In this document: in pieces, positions 36,959 through 46,547 of the stretch
How the letters are laid out: every line of letters begins with the position of its first letter
How positions within the stretch are numbered: position 1 is the stretch's first letter
Source: Tsuneonella sp. CC-YZS046
GTDB taxonomy: Bacteria > Pseudomonadota > Alphaproteobacteria > Sphingomonadales > Sphingomonadaceae
Direction: 5' to 3'
Assembly (NCBI RefSeq): GCF_035581365.1
Contig: NZ_CP141590.1
Coordinates: forward strand, 2,910,001-2,974,000
DNA: 64,000 nucleotides
The notes under the pieces: model-generated
What the model was told of the DNA's origin: nothing
Databases searched by the model: none
The model's input: only the letters and a program-made list of their open reading frames with translations
Made by a program: the position numbers and the translations under genes

Positions 36959-39214
36959 TTACACCGGACGAAGCGTGGATTCCCCGGCGGACCCGGCATA
37001 GGCCCGCACCAGCCGCGCGACCTCGGGAAGAATCTCCGCGCGCAGCCGGTCCTTGGCCTCGCCGTCCAGCCGGGCCGCTTCCACCGCGGTCGCGATGCAT
37101 TCCCCGATGGCGGCGGCATCCAGCCCGCAATGCTGCATCGCGATCCGGTATTCCCGGTTGAGGTCGGTGTCGAACAGGGCCGGATCGTCGGTGTTGAGCG
37201 TGATCCTGCAGCCCGCCGCGCGCAGCCGGTCCAGGCGAAGCTGCGCATAATCGGGCCGCACCCCCAGCCGGATATTGCTGCTTGGGCAGATATCCAGCAC
37301 CACGCCCTGGTCCGCTATCCGCGCCATCAGCGATGGATCGTCCACCGCCCTGATGCCGTGGGCGATCCGATCCGGCTTGAGCAGATCGAGCGTCTCCACG
37401 ATGCTGGCCGGCCCATCGTTCTCCCCGGCATGGGGATTGCGGCCAAGCCCGTTGCGGGCGGCATGTTCGAAGCAGGCGGCGAAGGGCCGGGCCGGGTGGT
37501 TCGCCTCCGGGCCGCCCAGGCCCAGCGCCACCATGCCGCGCGCGCGCGATTGCGGCAGGCAGGCCCATTGCGCGATTTGCGGGGCCGGGCCGGGATAGCT
37601 GCGCACCAGGTCGGCGATCCAGCGCAGCTCGATGCCGAATGCTTCGCGCACCCGCGCCCGTCCGCGATCGAGCGCGGCGAGGATTCCGTCCAGCCCGATC
37701 GCGCGGTTGAGATAGAGCTGGGGGGTCCACATCACTTCGGCATAGCGGACACACGACGCATGGATCAGCTCGCCCAGCGCGAAGGCCGCATCCTCGAAAT
37801 CGCGCGGATTGCGCAGGCAATGGGCATTGAACAGGATGCGGTTCGCGAAAGCGGCGAAATCCGCGTAGGAGGCCGGCTTGAAGAAGCTGGCCGGGTCCTT
37901 GAACGGCAAGGGAATCCTGTGCCTCTGGGCAAGGCCCTGGGTGAAATCGGGCGACAGCGCGCCTTCCAGATGGAGATGCAGCTCGACTTTCGGCAGGCTC
38001 GCGACGAAATGGGCCAGCGATTGCGGCGGCTCCGCCACGCTATCGGGAACCGCGCGCGGGGTTGCAGGCGCGGGCGGGGCGGCGTTGGGCAGGCTCGCCA
38101 GCGCTGTCTCGATGGCCTGCGTCGCGGGCAGGGTCGCCAGCGCGGAGAACATCCTGCGCCCAGCCAGGATCGCCTGGGTGCGTCGGGCTTCATGCGCCGT
38201 GTCGAGGAAGGCGCCGAGCAGCGGCTTCAGGCCCGCCAGCGCCGCGGGGGCATTCCTGGCGAGCTGTTCGATGAGATAGGGCTTGTGCTTCTCCCACGAG
38301 AGATGTTCCATCACCTGCGCCAGCTTGTCGCGGATGGAAGCGGGCAGCGTGCCCGCCATGCCCTGGCCGGTCAGGACCCGGTAATGGGAAATCTGGGTGC
38401 TGTTGGTGGGCGGAAGCAGGATGACCGGCGTGTCCTGGCTGATCGCCTCATACACCGCGCCTATTCCGGGCGTGCTTATCAGCAGTTCCGCCTTGCCGAT
38501 CGCCTCGGCCGCCTGGACCGGGCTGACCGAACCGAGGATTGTGGCCCGCTCCACTCCGGGGATATGGCGAATGGCATAGGGATTGCCCAGGAACGAAACC
38601 TCGCCGCGCTTCTCCATGGCCGCCTCGAGCGTAAGGCCAAAAAGCAGGATGACCGCTTCCCGGAAGGGAACCCCGACATCGGTCGGCACCGCCATGCCGC
38701 CGGTGTGGATGACGATGCCGCGCTTTTCGCCCTGCCTCGCGCCGCGATGGATGATCGGCGCCACCGCCGTGACCTCTGGCGGCAATGTTTGCGACAGCGC
38801 GCCTTCAAGGGCGGGATAGTCCTGCACCAGATGCGCGAGCAGCCCGGCGGAGGCCTGAATCTCGTCCACCTTGCTGCGCCAGTGGGTCAGGCTGTCGACA
38901 AGGATGGAGCGGCCGGCCAGGCCGATTCTCGCCAGCCGCGCCATGGCGACCATCTGGTTGACCGCGATGAATGCATCGAATCCGGCCAGAGACGCGCGAT
39001 CATGGAATACGTCGCCGAAGGCGCCGTTCACCAAGGGCACATCCGGCTGGGCATTGGCTTGCAGAAACTCGGCGGCGTCGCCCGAGATATTGATCGTGAC
39101 GGAATGCGTCCGCCTCAGCTCCTCGGCTATCAGCCATGCCTTGGAGGCAGGTCCGAAGCCGATCGGAGCGGCGGTTATCAATATGTTGCGTCGCGCAGGC
39201 GGCGCGCCCGTCAC
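36959..39214 (-). CDS. Fusion of a GT-B-like domain and an adenosine-deaminase-family domain
   Basis: 751 residues from a GTG at 39214 that overlaps the stop of the CphA-like gene (GTGA). Residues 9-320 look like a GT-B/UDP-glycosyltransferase-type fold: start NILITAAPIGFGPASKAWLI and donor-site-like region AELLISTPGIGAVYEAISQD. A Pro/Ala linker (about 375-398) follows. Residues 405-745 are a metal-dependent deaminase: HLHLEGAL (H413, H415), GLGGPE, HAGEND (H595, E598), RIAHG (H619), NTDDPALFDTDLNREY (D676, D677). The GLGGPE and TLNTDDP motifs resemble aminodeoxyfutalosine/adenosine deaminases. The substrate is unknown; a modified nucleoside or nucleotide sugar is inferred. Confidence 0.8.
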   Translation of the reverse strand: MTGAPPARRNILITAAPIGFGPASKAWLIAEELRRTHSVTINISGDAAEFLQANAQPDVPLVNGAFGDVFHDRASLAGFDAFIAVNQMVAMARLARIGLAGRSILVDSLTHWRSKVDEIQASAGLLAHLVQDYPALEGALSQTLPPEVTAVAPIIHRGARQGEKRGIVIHTGGMAVPTDVGVPFREAVILLFGLTLEAAMEKRGEVSFLGNPYAIRHIPGVERATILGSVSPVQAAEAIGKAELLISTPGIGAVYEAISQDTPVILLPPTNSTQISHYRVLTGQGMAGTLPASIRDKLAQVMEHLSWEKHKPYLIEQLARNAPAALAGLKPLLGAFLDTAHEARRTQAILAGRRMFSALATLPATQAIETALASLPNAAPPAPATPRAVPDSVAEPPQSLAHFVASLPKVELHLHLEGALSPDFTQGLAQRHRIPLPFKDPASFFKPASYADFAAFANRILFNAHCLRNPRDFEDAAFALGELIHASCVRYAEVMWTPQLYLNRAIGLDGILAALDRGRARVREAFGIELRWIADLVRSYPGPAPQIAQWACLPQSRARGMVALGLGGPEANHPARPFAACFEHAARNGLGRNPHAGENDGPASIVETLDLLKPDRIAHGIRAVDDPSLMARIADQGVVLDICPSSNIRLGVRPDYAQLRLDRLRAAGCRITLNTDDPALFDTDLNREYRIAMQHCGLDAAAIGECIATAVEAARLDGEAKDRLRAEILPEVARLVRAYAGSAGESTLRPV

Positions 39215-41217
39215 GCTGCCTCCGCGGCCGAACGGGCCTTGCGGGCTTTCGATGGGCCGGATGCGGCCGGAAGAGAGCCGGTGGTCAGATAGGCGAATGC
39301 CGCTTCGGCCAGCCGCCGCGCCGGCCCGGCCGCGCCCTTCCCGTCGATCGTCCGGCAGGGCGCATGATCCTTGAGGTAGCGCGCGGCGGCGAGGCAGGCC
39401 GGAGAGCTTCCGTCGGCCATGACCTGCCGGGGTTGCAGCCATCGCGCCGACCGGGCGAGCTGGAGCATGGTTTCTTCGGTAGCCGCGGTTTCCGCTTCTC
39501 CATTCCCGGCCAGGACGATCAGGTCCACCCTGTCGAACGGCCAGCTGTTCCCGGCGGCGTCGGAACTGGTCGAAAGGACGATGGCGTCCACCTCGGGGTC
39601 CTGCATCAGGGCGCGGCCGCCCTGGAAGAGGGTGAGCGGTTCGCCGCTTATCGCCGTTCCGCCGATCCTTGCCTGTTCCCAATTGGACAGCCCGGCGCCC
39701 GGCCAAGCGGTGCGCATCCGTTCATGCAGGGCGGTGCTCACCGTTTCGCCCGGGCCGGGCGAGAGCACGAGGGCAATGGGAATGCGCCCATCGGTTCCGT
39801 TGAACAGGCTCCGCAGCATCGGCTCGTGCATCGTCGTGAACATTTGCGGCTGGGCATTCACCTCGCAGATGATGGCCCCGGAGGACAGCCAGCTTGCGCC
39901 GATGTCGGGAATCAGAAGATCCACTCCCGCCACATCGAGCCGCAAGGTCCGCACCGCCCGCTTGGCGAGATCGATGTTGTCCGGATGGGCCGCCTCCACC
40001 GGAACCGGCCTGGGAATGCCGCCGCTGGCGACGTTCGCTGCGCCCCGGAGCCGGACGAACGCGCCCTTTGCCGGAACCGAGGACGATTCCAGCCCGGCAT
40101 GGGCCAGCATCGCCTCCGCATCCTCGTCCCATTCGATGGGGTGAAGGTGGCGGCGGTCGTCCGTCGCGGTGGCGCGTTCCCGGTTCTGGCGCTCCACCAA
40201 TTGGCGGATCGTGTGCTTCCCATCGCCGGTCACGCCGCCCGGCTCGCGTTCCAGAATGCCATGGACTTCGCCATTGACGAGCTGGATGCGGTAATCGCGC
40301 CCGATGAAATGCTTTTCGACCAGGATCAGGCCGGAATGGGCCTTGGCGCGGTCGAATGCCTTGCGCACGGCGTTTTCGTCGAGCAGGTAGGCCGCGACGC
40401 CCACCCCGCCGTCGAGATCGCCCGGCTTGACCACCACCGGGTATCCCAGCTGGCTGGCGATCTGCGCCGCCTCGTCCGCGGACCTGGCCAATTTATGGCT
40501 GGCGACCGGAAGGGCGGCCGAGCGCAGAACCTGCGAACCCAATTGCTTCTCGCGGGCTATGCTGGTCCCGATCTGCGATGTGCGATCGGTAAAGGAACTG
40601 TCGAGCAGGCGCGACGCGGCGCCATGACCGAACTGGATATGGTTCGGGGCAAGCCGGAACCATGGGATATTGAGCGAATGGGCCGCGGCCAGGAAATGGA
40701 ATGCGTTGAAACCCTGGAGCACGCCGTGCCTGACCGCCTTGGCGTATTTCTCCGCCAGGCTTTCCAGGGAAGCGGCCAGATTCTCCGGTTCCGCCTCGCC
40801 GGATTGCGCGGCCGCGCACAGCAGTTGCATCGCGAGATCGATGGAGGCGACGCAGGCGTTGAAATTCCCGCAAGGCTGGATCACCGTCCAGATATCGGAA
40901 TCGTCTGCATCGTCCTTGAAGATCAGGCTGTCTTCGAGGATGACGTGGCCGCTTGCCTCCAATATCGCCCGAACCCATTGCACGACATGGACGATCCGGA
41001 AATCCGCATCGGCCACGTCGGGCACCGGCTTGACCGGCCCGAAGCGCCGGGTGACGAAATCCTCCACCAATTCCACGATGCTTGCGGGCACGGCTGCGCT
41101 TTTTTGCAACCGGGCGAGCAGGGATGGCTGCCGCAGACCGCGCGTATATCCCATGACACCGATGGCATTGCCCACGCGCTGGACAACTCTCACGCTTGTT
41201 TCCGCCGCTTGGCTCAC
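39211..41217 (-). CDS. Cyanophycin-synthetase-like ATP-grasp protein with degenerate, shortened Mur domain
   Basis: 668 residues. Residues 1-195 match the CphA N domain, ending in NHIQFGHGAASRLLDSSFTD. An ATP-grasp domain spans about 218-475: SIAREKQLGSQVLRSAALPV, YPVVVKPGDLDGGVGV, GRDYRIQLVNGEVHGILERE, GDGKHTIRQLVERQN, LHPIEWDED, CEVNAQPQ. In CphA a Mur-ligase domain of several hundred residues with TGTNGKTT follows. Here only about 145 residues remain, and the P-loop position reads IALVLSPGPGETVS, so ATP binding there is unlikely. CphA1 proteins are about 870-900 residues. It probably forms amide bonds with its ATP-grasp domain only. Coupled to the GT/deaminase fusion. Confidence 0.8.
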   Translation of the reverse strand: MSQAAETSVRVVQRVGNAIGVMGYTRGLRQPSLLARLQKSAAVPASIVELVEDFVTRRFGPVKPVPDVADADFRIVHVVQWVRAILEASGHVILEDSLIFKDDADDSDIWTVIQPCGNFNACVASIDLAMQLLCAAAQSGEAEPENLAASLESLAEKYAKAVRHGVLQGFNAFHFLAAAHSLNIPWFRLAPNHIQFGHGAASRLLDSSFTDRTSQIGTSIAREKQLGSQVLRSAALPVASHKLARSADEAAQIASQLGYPVVVKPGDLDGGVGVAAYLLDENAVRKAFDRAKAHSGLILVEKHFIGRDYRIQLVNGEVHGILEREPGGVTGDGKHTIRQLVERQNRERATATDDRRHLHPIEWDEDAEAMLAHAGLESSSVPAKGAFVRLRGAANVASGGIPRPVPVEAAHPDNIDLAKRAVRTLRLDVAGVDLLIPDIGASWLSSGAIICEVNAQPQMFTTMHEPMLRSLFNGTDGRIPIALVLSPGPGETVSTALHERMRTAWPGAGLSNWEQARIGGTAISGEPLTLFQGGRALMQDPEVDAIVLSTSSDAAGNSWPFDRVDLIVLAGNGEAETAATEETMLQLARSARWLQPRQVMADGSSPACLAAARYLKDHAPCRTIDGKGAAGPARRLAEAAFAYLTTGSLPAASGPSKARKARSAAEAA

Positions 41218-41401
41218 ACCCGGCCGTCCTTTTTTGGTATGGCTTGCTCTTGCTATCGTTCCGGCAAGCTGCCCATAGGCTGGCGTTTCCGGCCCTCAAT
41301 CCCGATTGCCGCAGGATGCCCAAGCATAAACTCTTATGGCGGCGGCGCAATGCCGGTAAGCACCGGATCGGACTATCGCGAGCGCTCCCCGCTCCGGCAA
41401 G

Positions 41402-42751
41402 TCAGGCGGCCCAGGGTCCGCGAATGGCCAGGGTCATCGCCGGGCTGTAGAGGTTTACGAACAGCGTCAGCCCGTCCGGCGAGAAGCAGACCCCCGCCAG
41501 TTCGGTCTGGCGGCGCAGGCGGGCGAACGGATAGGCCGCCCCGGCCGGGGTGATGCCGCGAAGGTAATTGTCGACGACATCGGTATATTGGTCCTCGCAG
41601 ACGATCAGGTGCCCGCTCGGCGCGACGGTCAGGTTGTCGCCGAAATTGAACTGGTCGGGCCGGGTCGATTCGAAGAACAGCTGCAGGCTGGCGGGGCCGG
41701 CTTGCGGCAGCCTGAGGCGGAAGACCTGCCCCAGCTTCTTCGCTCCGCCGGACGTGCAGCAGAAATAAAGCTCGCCCTCGCCCATATGGATGCCTTCGCC
41801 GCGCGCGAACAGGGTCGCCCCGCTGGCCGCGCCCCGGATGCGCAGATCGTCCTGCGGGCTTTCCACCTCGTCGAGATCGATCCAGCCCACTTCGAGCCAT
41901 TCGCCCACCGTCATCCGGCTGCCGGACCAGTTGCGGCTGTCGGGAAGCCCCTTGCCCGGCAGGGCGAGCGCTTGCAGCCGCCCGCCCCGGGCCAGCCTGC
42001 CGGGCGCATCGGGGATGAAGCGATAGAGCAGGCCCTCGTCGCGATCCTCGGTCATATAGACGATGCCGGTGGCCGGATCGACCGCCGCCGCTTCGTGGTT
42101 GAAGCGCCCCATCGCCTTCAGGGGCAGCGCTTCCACCAGCCCCGCCGCATCGGCTGGAACCTCGAACACCCAGCCATGGTCGCGCGTAGCGGCGGCTCCC
42201 GGCAAGGTCAGGTCTTCCTCGCAGGTGAGCCAGCTTCCCCAGGGGGTCGTGCCCCCGGCGCAATTGCGGATCGTGCCGGCCAGCGAACGGAACTGGCGCT
42301 TGATCTCCAGCGTGCCGGGATCGAGCACGAGGGTGGTGGTGCCGCCGGGCAGGACGGCGCCATCGGGCTTGCGGTCATAGCCGCCGGCCAGGGGGCCGCC
42401 CGTGTCGTGGTGCGGCTTCAGCTCGTGATTGCGCACCAGCGCGATCTCTCCGCCGGGCAGTGCCAGGCAACCCATGCCGTCGGCATTGTCGGGCACGGTG
42501 CCGCCATCGTCCATGGCGTCGCCCAGGCGGGACAGAACCCGATAGGAAAACCCTTCCGGCAGGTCGAGCAGGCCGGCTGGGTCCGTTCGCAGCGGGCTGT
42601 ATGGCGAGGATGGCGCGGGCGTCGTGGCCAGCCCCGCTCCGGCGGTGCATCCACTGGCCAGCAGCGCGGCAAAGGCGGTGCCCGTGGCCTGCAGGAAATG
42701 ACGCCGCGTGGCGGGTGGCAAGGCGGTCGCGGTCATGGGGCTGTGCTTCAT
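41402..42751 (-). CDS. PhoX/DUF839 family exported phosphatase-like protein
   Basis: 449 residues from the ATG at 42751. The N terminus has a Tat-like motif TRRHFLQATGTAFAALLASG with a Cys that could be a lipobox (ASGCTAG). Mature part: LPEGFSYRVLSRLGDAMDDG, GCLALPGGEIALVRNHELKP, NCAGGTTPWGSWLTCEED and FNFGDNLTVAPSGHLIVCED, all typical of DUF839/PhoX-type beta-propellers that use Ca/Fe. Expected to be periplasmic and perhaps to release phosphate. It is separated from the CphA-like gene by 184 bases. Confidence 0.82.
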   Translation of the reverse strand: MKHSPMTATALPPATRRHFLQATGTAFAALLASGCTAGAGLATTPAPSSPYSPLRTDPAGLLDLPEGFSYRVLSRLGDAMDDGGTVPDNADGMGCLALPGGEIALVRNHELKPHHDTGGPLAGGYDRKPDGAVLPGGTTTLVLDPGTLEIKRQFRSLAGTIRNCAGGTTPWGSWLTCEEDLTLPGAAATRDHGWVFEVPADAAGLVEALPLKAMGRFNHEAAAVDPATGIVYMTEDRDEGLLYRFIPDAPGRLARGGRLQALALPGKGLPDSRNWSGSRMTVGEWLEVGWIDLDEVESPQDDLRIRGAASGATLFARGEGIHMGEGELYFCCTSGGAKKLGQVFRLRLPQAGPASLQLFFESTRPDQFNFGDNLTVAPSGHLIVCEDQYTDVVDNYLRGITPAGAAYPFARLRRQTELAGVCFSPDGLTLFVNLYSPAMTLAIRGPWAA

Positions 42752-42838
42752 GGCGCCCCCATGCGCGCGGGCTATGACAATTTTGCGGCAGCCCGGCGCA
42801 TTCACGCGTGACGGGCCGGCAAAAGCCACGGGCGGGCT

Positions 42839-43582
42839 TCAATCCGGGCCGGCGTGCGCCTTGGTAACTTCTTCCAGCACCTGCGCGGCGTGCTCCTTCC
42901 GGCAGATCAGCAGGTCCGGCATGGAAACATCGGGCCGATTATAGACCAGCGGGCTGCCGTCGATGCGCGAGCAATGCAGGCCATGCGCGGCGGCCACGGC
43001 GACCGGCGCGGCCGAATCCCATTCATACTGGCCGCCGGAATGGAGATAGACGTCGGCTTCGCCGCGAATGATCGCCATGGCCTTGGCTCCGGCCGAGCCC
43101 ATCGGCACCAGCCCGGCGCCCAGCGCCTTCGCCACCGCCAGCGCTTCGCGGGCGGGGCGCGTGCGGCTCACCACCATGCGCAGCGGCTGGCCTGCGGGCG
43201 GCAGGGCGCGTGGCACGTCGGTCCGCAGCACTTCGCCCAGCCCCGGCAGGGCGACCGCGCCTTCCACCGCCACGCCGTCTATCGCCAGGGCGACATGGAC
43301 CGCCCAGTCCGCGCGCTTTTCGCCATATTCGCGGGTGCCGTCGAGCGGATCGACGATCCACACCCGGGACTTGCCGAGCCGCTCCGGCGTGTCCCTGCAT
43401 TCCTCGGACAGCAGCCCGTCGTCCGGCCGCTGCCGGCGCAGCGCGTCCACGATGAAGCGGTTGGCCGTCTCGTCCCCGGTCCGGCCCAGCGCCTTGTCGT
43501 CCAGCAGCCCGCTCTGGCGGACATCCACCAGGATGCGTCCGGCGGCATAGGCCACCCGCGCCGCCAGTTCGGCATCCGTCAT
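42839..43582 (-). CDS. cysQ: 3'(2'),5'-bisphosphate nucleotidase
   Basis: 247 residues with the Li+-sensitive, Mg-dependent phosphatase motifs: [28 protein letters not shown] and the second metal/substrate loop [15 protein letters not shown]. CysQ removes the 3'-phosphate from PAP formed during sulfate assimilation. The start overlaps the cysNC stop (ATGA), placing it in the same operon as cysD and cysNC. Confidence 0.9.
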   Translation of the reverse strand: MTDAELAARVAYAAGRILVDVRQSGLLDDKALGRTGDETANRFIVDALRRQRPDDGLLSEECRDTPERLGKSRVWIVDPLDGTREYGEKRADWAVHVALAIDGVAVEGAVALPGLGEVLRTDVPRALPPAGQPLRMVVSRTRPAREALAVAKALGAGLVPMGSAGAKAMAIIRGEADVYLHSGGQYEWDSAAPVAVAAAHGLHCSRIDGSPLVYNRPDVSMPDLLICRKEHAAQVLEEVTKAHAGPD

Positions 43583-45504
43583 ATCTCCGGCATCCAGGCG
43601 CCGACGATATGATCCACCACCAGTTCCGCCGCATCCTCGGGCGAGATGCGGGTCGTATCGATATGGATTTCGGGCGCTTCGGGCCGTTCATAGGGGCTGT
43701 CGATGCCGGTAAAGTTCTTCAGCTCCCCGGCCCGCGCCTTCCTGTAGAGGCCCTTCACGTCCCGGCTTTCCGCCACTTCCAGCGGTGTGTCGATGAAGAT
43801 CTCCACGAATTCGCCTTCCGGCAGCAGGTTGCGCACCATCTCGCGTTCGGCCCGGAACGGGCTGATGAAGGCGGTCAGCACGATCAACCCGGCATCGGTC
43901 ATCAGCCGGGCCACTTCGCCCACCCGGCGGATATTCTCGATCCGGTCGGCCTCGGTGAAACCGAGGTCCTTGTTCAGCCCGTGCCGGACATTGTCGCCAT
44001 CGAGCAGGAAGGTGTGCTTGCCCAGCGCATGCAGCTTCTTCTCGACCAGATTGGCGATGGTCGACTTGCCGGAGCCGGACAGGCCGGTGAACCACAGGAC
44101 ATGCGGCGTCTGGTGCTTGAGCTTGGCATGGGCCTGTCGCGTGACGTCGAGCGCCTGCCAATGCACGTTCTGCGCGCGGCGCAGCGCGAAATGCAGCGTT
44201 CCGGCGGCCACGGTGGCATTGGTCATCCGGTCGATCAGGATGAAGCCGCCCATGTCCTTGTTGGTGATGTAAGGCTCGAAGGTGATCCGCTTGTCGGTGG
44301 CCAGCTCGCAGATGCCGATGTCGTTGAGGCCCAGCGTCTTGGCGGCCAGATGCTCCAGCGTGTTCACGTCCACCCGGTATTTCGGCTGATGGACGGTGGC
44401 GGAAACGGTCTGCGTCCCGATCTTCATCAGGTAATTGCGGCCGGGGATCATCTCCTCCTCGGCCATCCACACCACGGTCGCCTCGAACTGGTCGGCCGCC
44501 TCGGCCGGATCGTCCGCCGCGCAGATCACGTCGCCGCGCGAACAGTCGATCTCGTCGGCCAGCGTCAGGGTGATCGACTGCCCGGCCACGGCCTGATCCA
44601 GATCGCCATCCAGGGTCACGATCCGGGCCACCGTGCTGGTCTTGCCTGAAGGGATCACCCGCACCGCGTCGCCCGGCCGGATCGTGCCGGCGGCGATCTG
44701 CCCGGCAAAGCCCCGGAAATCGAGATTGGGGCGATTGACCCACTGCACCGGCAGGCGGAACGGCGCGGCGGTGCGCTCGTCCAGCCCCAGATCGACCGTT
44801 TCGAGATGCTCGATCAGGGTCGGCCCGTCATGCCAGGGCGTTTTCTCGCTCCGGCTGGCGATATTGTCGCCGGCCAGGCCGGAAATCGGGATCGCGGTGA
44901 AGGCGGTGATCCCGATCCTCTGCGCGAAGGCGCGGTAATCGGCGACGATCTCGTCGAAAATCCGCCGGTCGTAGCCGACCAGATCCATCTTGTTCACCGC
45001 CAGCACCACATGCCGGATGCCCACCAGATGGGCGAGATAGGAATGGCGGCGGGTCTGGGTCAGCACGCCCTTGCGCGCGTCGATCAGGATCACGGCGAGA
45101 TCGGCGGTGGACGCGCCTGTCACCATGTTGCGGGTGTATTGCTCGTGGCCCGGCGTATCGGCGACGATGAACTTGCGCTTCTCGGTCGAGAAGAAGCGAT
45201 AGGCCACGTCGATGGTGATGCCCTGCTCGCGCTCCGCGGCGAGGCCGTCCACCAGCAGGGCGAAGTCGATTCCCTGCCCCTGCGTGCCCACCTTCCTGCT
45301 GTCCACTTCCAGCGCGGCCAGCTGATCCTCGAAGATCATCTTGGAATCGTAGAGCAGCCGCCCGATCAGGGTGGATTTGCCGTCATCGACGCTGCCGCAG
45401 GTGATGAAGCGCAGCATGGTCTTGTGCTGGTGGGTTTCCAGATAGGCGTCGATATCCTCGGCGATCAGGGCTTCGGGCCGGTAGATGATGTCCTGGTCGG
45501 CCAT
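43579..45504 (-). CDS. cysNC: Bifunctional sulfate adenylyltransferase subunit 1 / adenylylsulfate kinase
   Basis: 641 residues from the ATG at 45504, which overlaps the cysD stop (TGATG). The CysN GTPase part shows [15 protein letters not shown] (G1), [12 protein letters not shown] (G3) and NKMDLVGYD (G4). The C-terminal CysC kinase starts near residue 465 with P-loop [14 protein letters not shown] and [16 protein letters not shown]. Together with CysD it makes APS and then PAPS. The fused form is common in alphaproteobacteria. The end WMPEI is followed by cysQ. Confidence 0.95.
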   Translation of the reverse strand: MADQDIIYRPEALIAEDIDAYLETHQHKTMLRFITCGSVDDGKSTLIGRLLYDSKMIFEDQLAALEVDSRKVGTQGQGIDFALLVDGLAAEREQGITIDVAYRFFSTEKRKFIVADTPGHEQYTRNMVTGASTADLAVILIDARKGVLTQTRRHSYLAHLVGIRHVVLAVNKMDLVGYDRRIFDEIVADYRAFAQRIGITAFTAIPISGLAGDNIASRSEKTPWHDGPTLIEHLETVDLGLDERTAAPFRLPVQWVNRPNLDFRGFAGQIAAGTIRPGDAVRVIPSGKTSTVARIVTLDGDLDQAVAGQSITLTLADEIDCSRGDVICAADDPAEAADQFEATVVWMAEEEMIPGRNYLMKIGTQTVSATVHQPKYRVDVNTLEHLAAKTLGLNDIGICELATDKRITFEPYITNKDMGGFILIDRMTNATVAAGTLHFALRRAQNVHWQALDVTRQAHAKLKHQTPHVLWFTGLSGSGKSTIANLVEKKLHALGKHTFLLDGDNVRHGLNKDLGFTEADRIENIRRVGEVARLMTDAGLIVLTAFISPFRAEREMVRNLLPEGEFVEIFIDTPLEVAESRDVKGLYRKARAGELKNFTGIDSPYERPEAPEIHIDTTRISPEDAAELVVDHIVGAWMPEI

Positions 45505-46403
45505 CAGAAATAGCCCTCCTGCTTCTTCTTCTCCATGCCCGCGCCGCCTGCGTCCTTGTCGATCGCGCGGCCCTGCCGCTCCGAGGTGGTGGTGAGCAGG
45601 GTTTCCTGGATCACTTCGGGCAGGGTCGCGGCCTCGCTCTCCACCGCGCCGGTCAGGGGATAGCAGCCCAGCGTGCGGAAGCGGATGGAGCGCATCACCG
45701 GCTCCTCGCCCGGCTCGAGCGGGAAGCGGTCGTCGTCCACCATCAGCAGCAGCCCGTCCCGCTCCACCGTGGGGCGCGGCGCCGCGAAATAGAGCGGCAC
45801 GATCTCGATCCCTTCGAGGTGGATATATTGCCAGATGTCCAGCTCGGTCCAGTTGGAGATCGGGAACACCCGGATGCTTTCGCCCTTGTTCTTGCGCGCA
45901 TTGTAGAGCTTCCACAGCTCGGGGCGCTGGTTCTTCGGGTCCCAGCCGTGATTGGCGCTGCGAAAGGAGAAGATGCGCTCCTTCGCCCGGCTCTTTTCCT
46001 CGTCGCGCCGCGCGCCGCCGAAGGCCGCGTCGAAACCGTATTTGTCCAGCGCCTGCTTCAACCCTTCCGTCTTCCACATGTCGGTGTGGAGCGGGCCATG
46101 GTCGAACGGGTTGATCCCCTTCTCCAGCGCTTCGGGGTTGTGATGGACCAGCAGATCCATCCCCGCCTCCCTCGCCGCCTTGTCGCGCAGGGCATACATG
46201 TCGCGGAATTTCCAGGTGGTGTCGACATGCAGCAGGGGGAAGGGCGGCGGCGCGGGGTGGAACGCCTTCTTCGCCAGATGCAGCATCACCGCCGAATCCT
46301 TGCCCACGGAATAGAGCATCACCGGATGCTCCGTCTCCGCGACGACTTCGCGCATGATATGGATGCTTTCGGCCTCGAGCCTCTGAAGATGGGTGAGCGA
46401 CAT
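45504..46403 (-). CDS. cysD: Sulfate adenylyltransferase subunit 2
   Basis: 299 residues from the ATG at 46403 ([17 protein letters not shown]); an upstream in-frame Met at 46433 gives ten extra residues that do not fit. PP-loop [16 protein letters not shown] and [19 protein letters not shown] are classical for CysD, as is the C-terminal [10 protein letters not shown] and KKKQEGYF. First gene of a cysD-cysNC-cysQ operon for sulfate activation. Confidence 0.95.
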   Translation of the reverse strand: MSLTHLQRLEAESIHIMREVVAETEHPVMLYSVGKDSAVMLHLAKKAFHPAPPPFPLLHVDTTWKFRDMYALRDKAAREAGMDLLVHHNPEALEKGINPFDHGPLHTDMWKTEGLKQALDKYGFDAAFGGARRDEEKSRAKERIFSFRSANHGWDPKNQRPELWKLYNARKNKGESIRVFPISNWTELDIWQYIHLEGIEIVPLYFAAPRPTVERDGLLLMVDDDRFPLEPGEEPVMRSIRFRTLGCYPLTGAVESEAATLPEVIQETLLTTTSERQGRAIDKDAGGAGMEKKKQEGYF

Positions 46404-46547
46404 GCTGCACGCCCCTAGGCAGGGGGCGGGCAAGCGTCAATCACACCAAAAGTTTGCCGGGTTTCAGTTGCGCTTTCGCAATCGCCGGCCTTGGCTTTTC
46501 CGGCCGCGCGGCCGATAATGGCGGCAACCTGCCCGAGGAGAAGCCCC

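Noticed and set aside
36932-39292. A 786-residue forward frame opposite the GT/deaminase fusion
   Set aside because: Same reason: antisense shadow with Arg/Gly-rich composition, no motifs.
36959-39706. A 915-residue version of the GT/deaminase protein starting at 39706
   Set aside because: The added 160 residues are antisense-frame sequence of the CphA-like gene; the GTG at 39214 overlapping the upstream stop is the natural start.
39136-41553. An 805-residue open frame on the forward strand opposite the CphA-like gene
   Set aside because: The reverse strand has unmistakable ATP-grasp motifs; the forward frame has no family sequence and arises from third-position GC bias.
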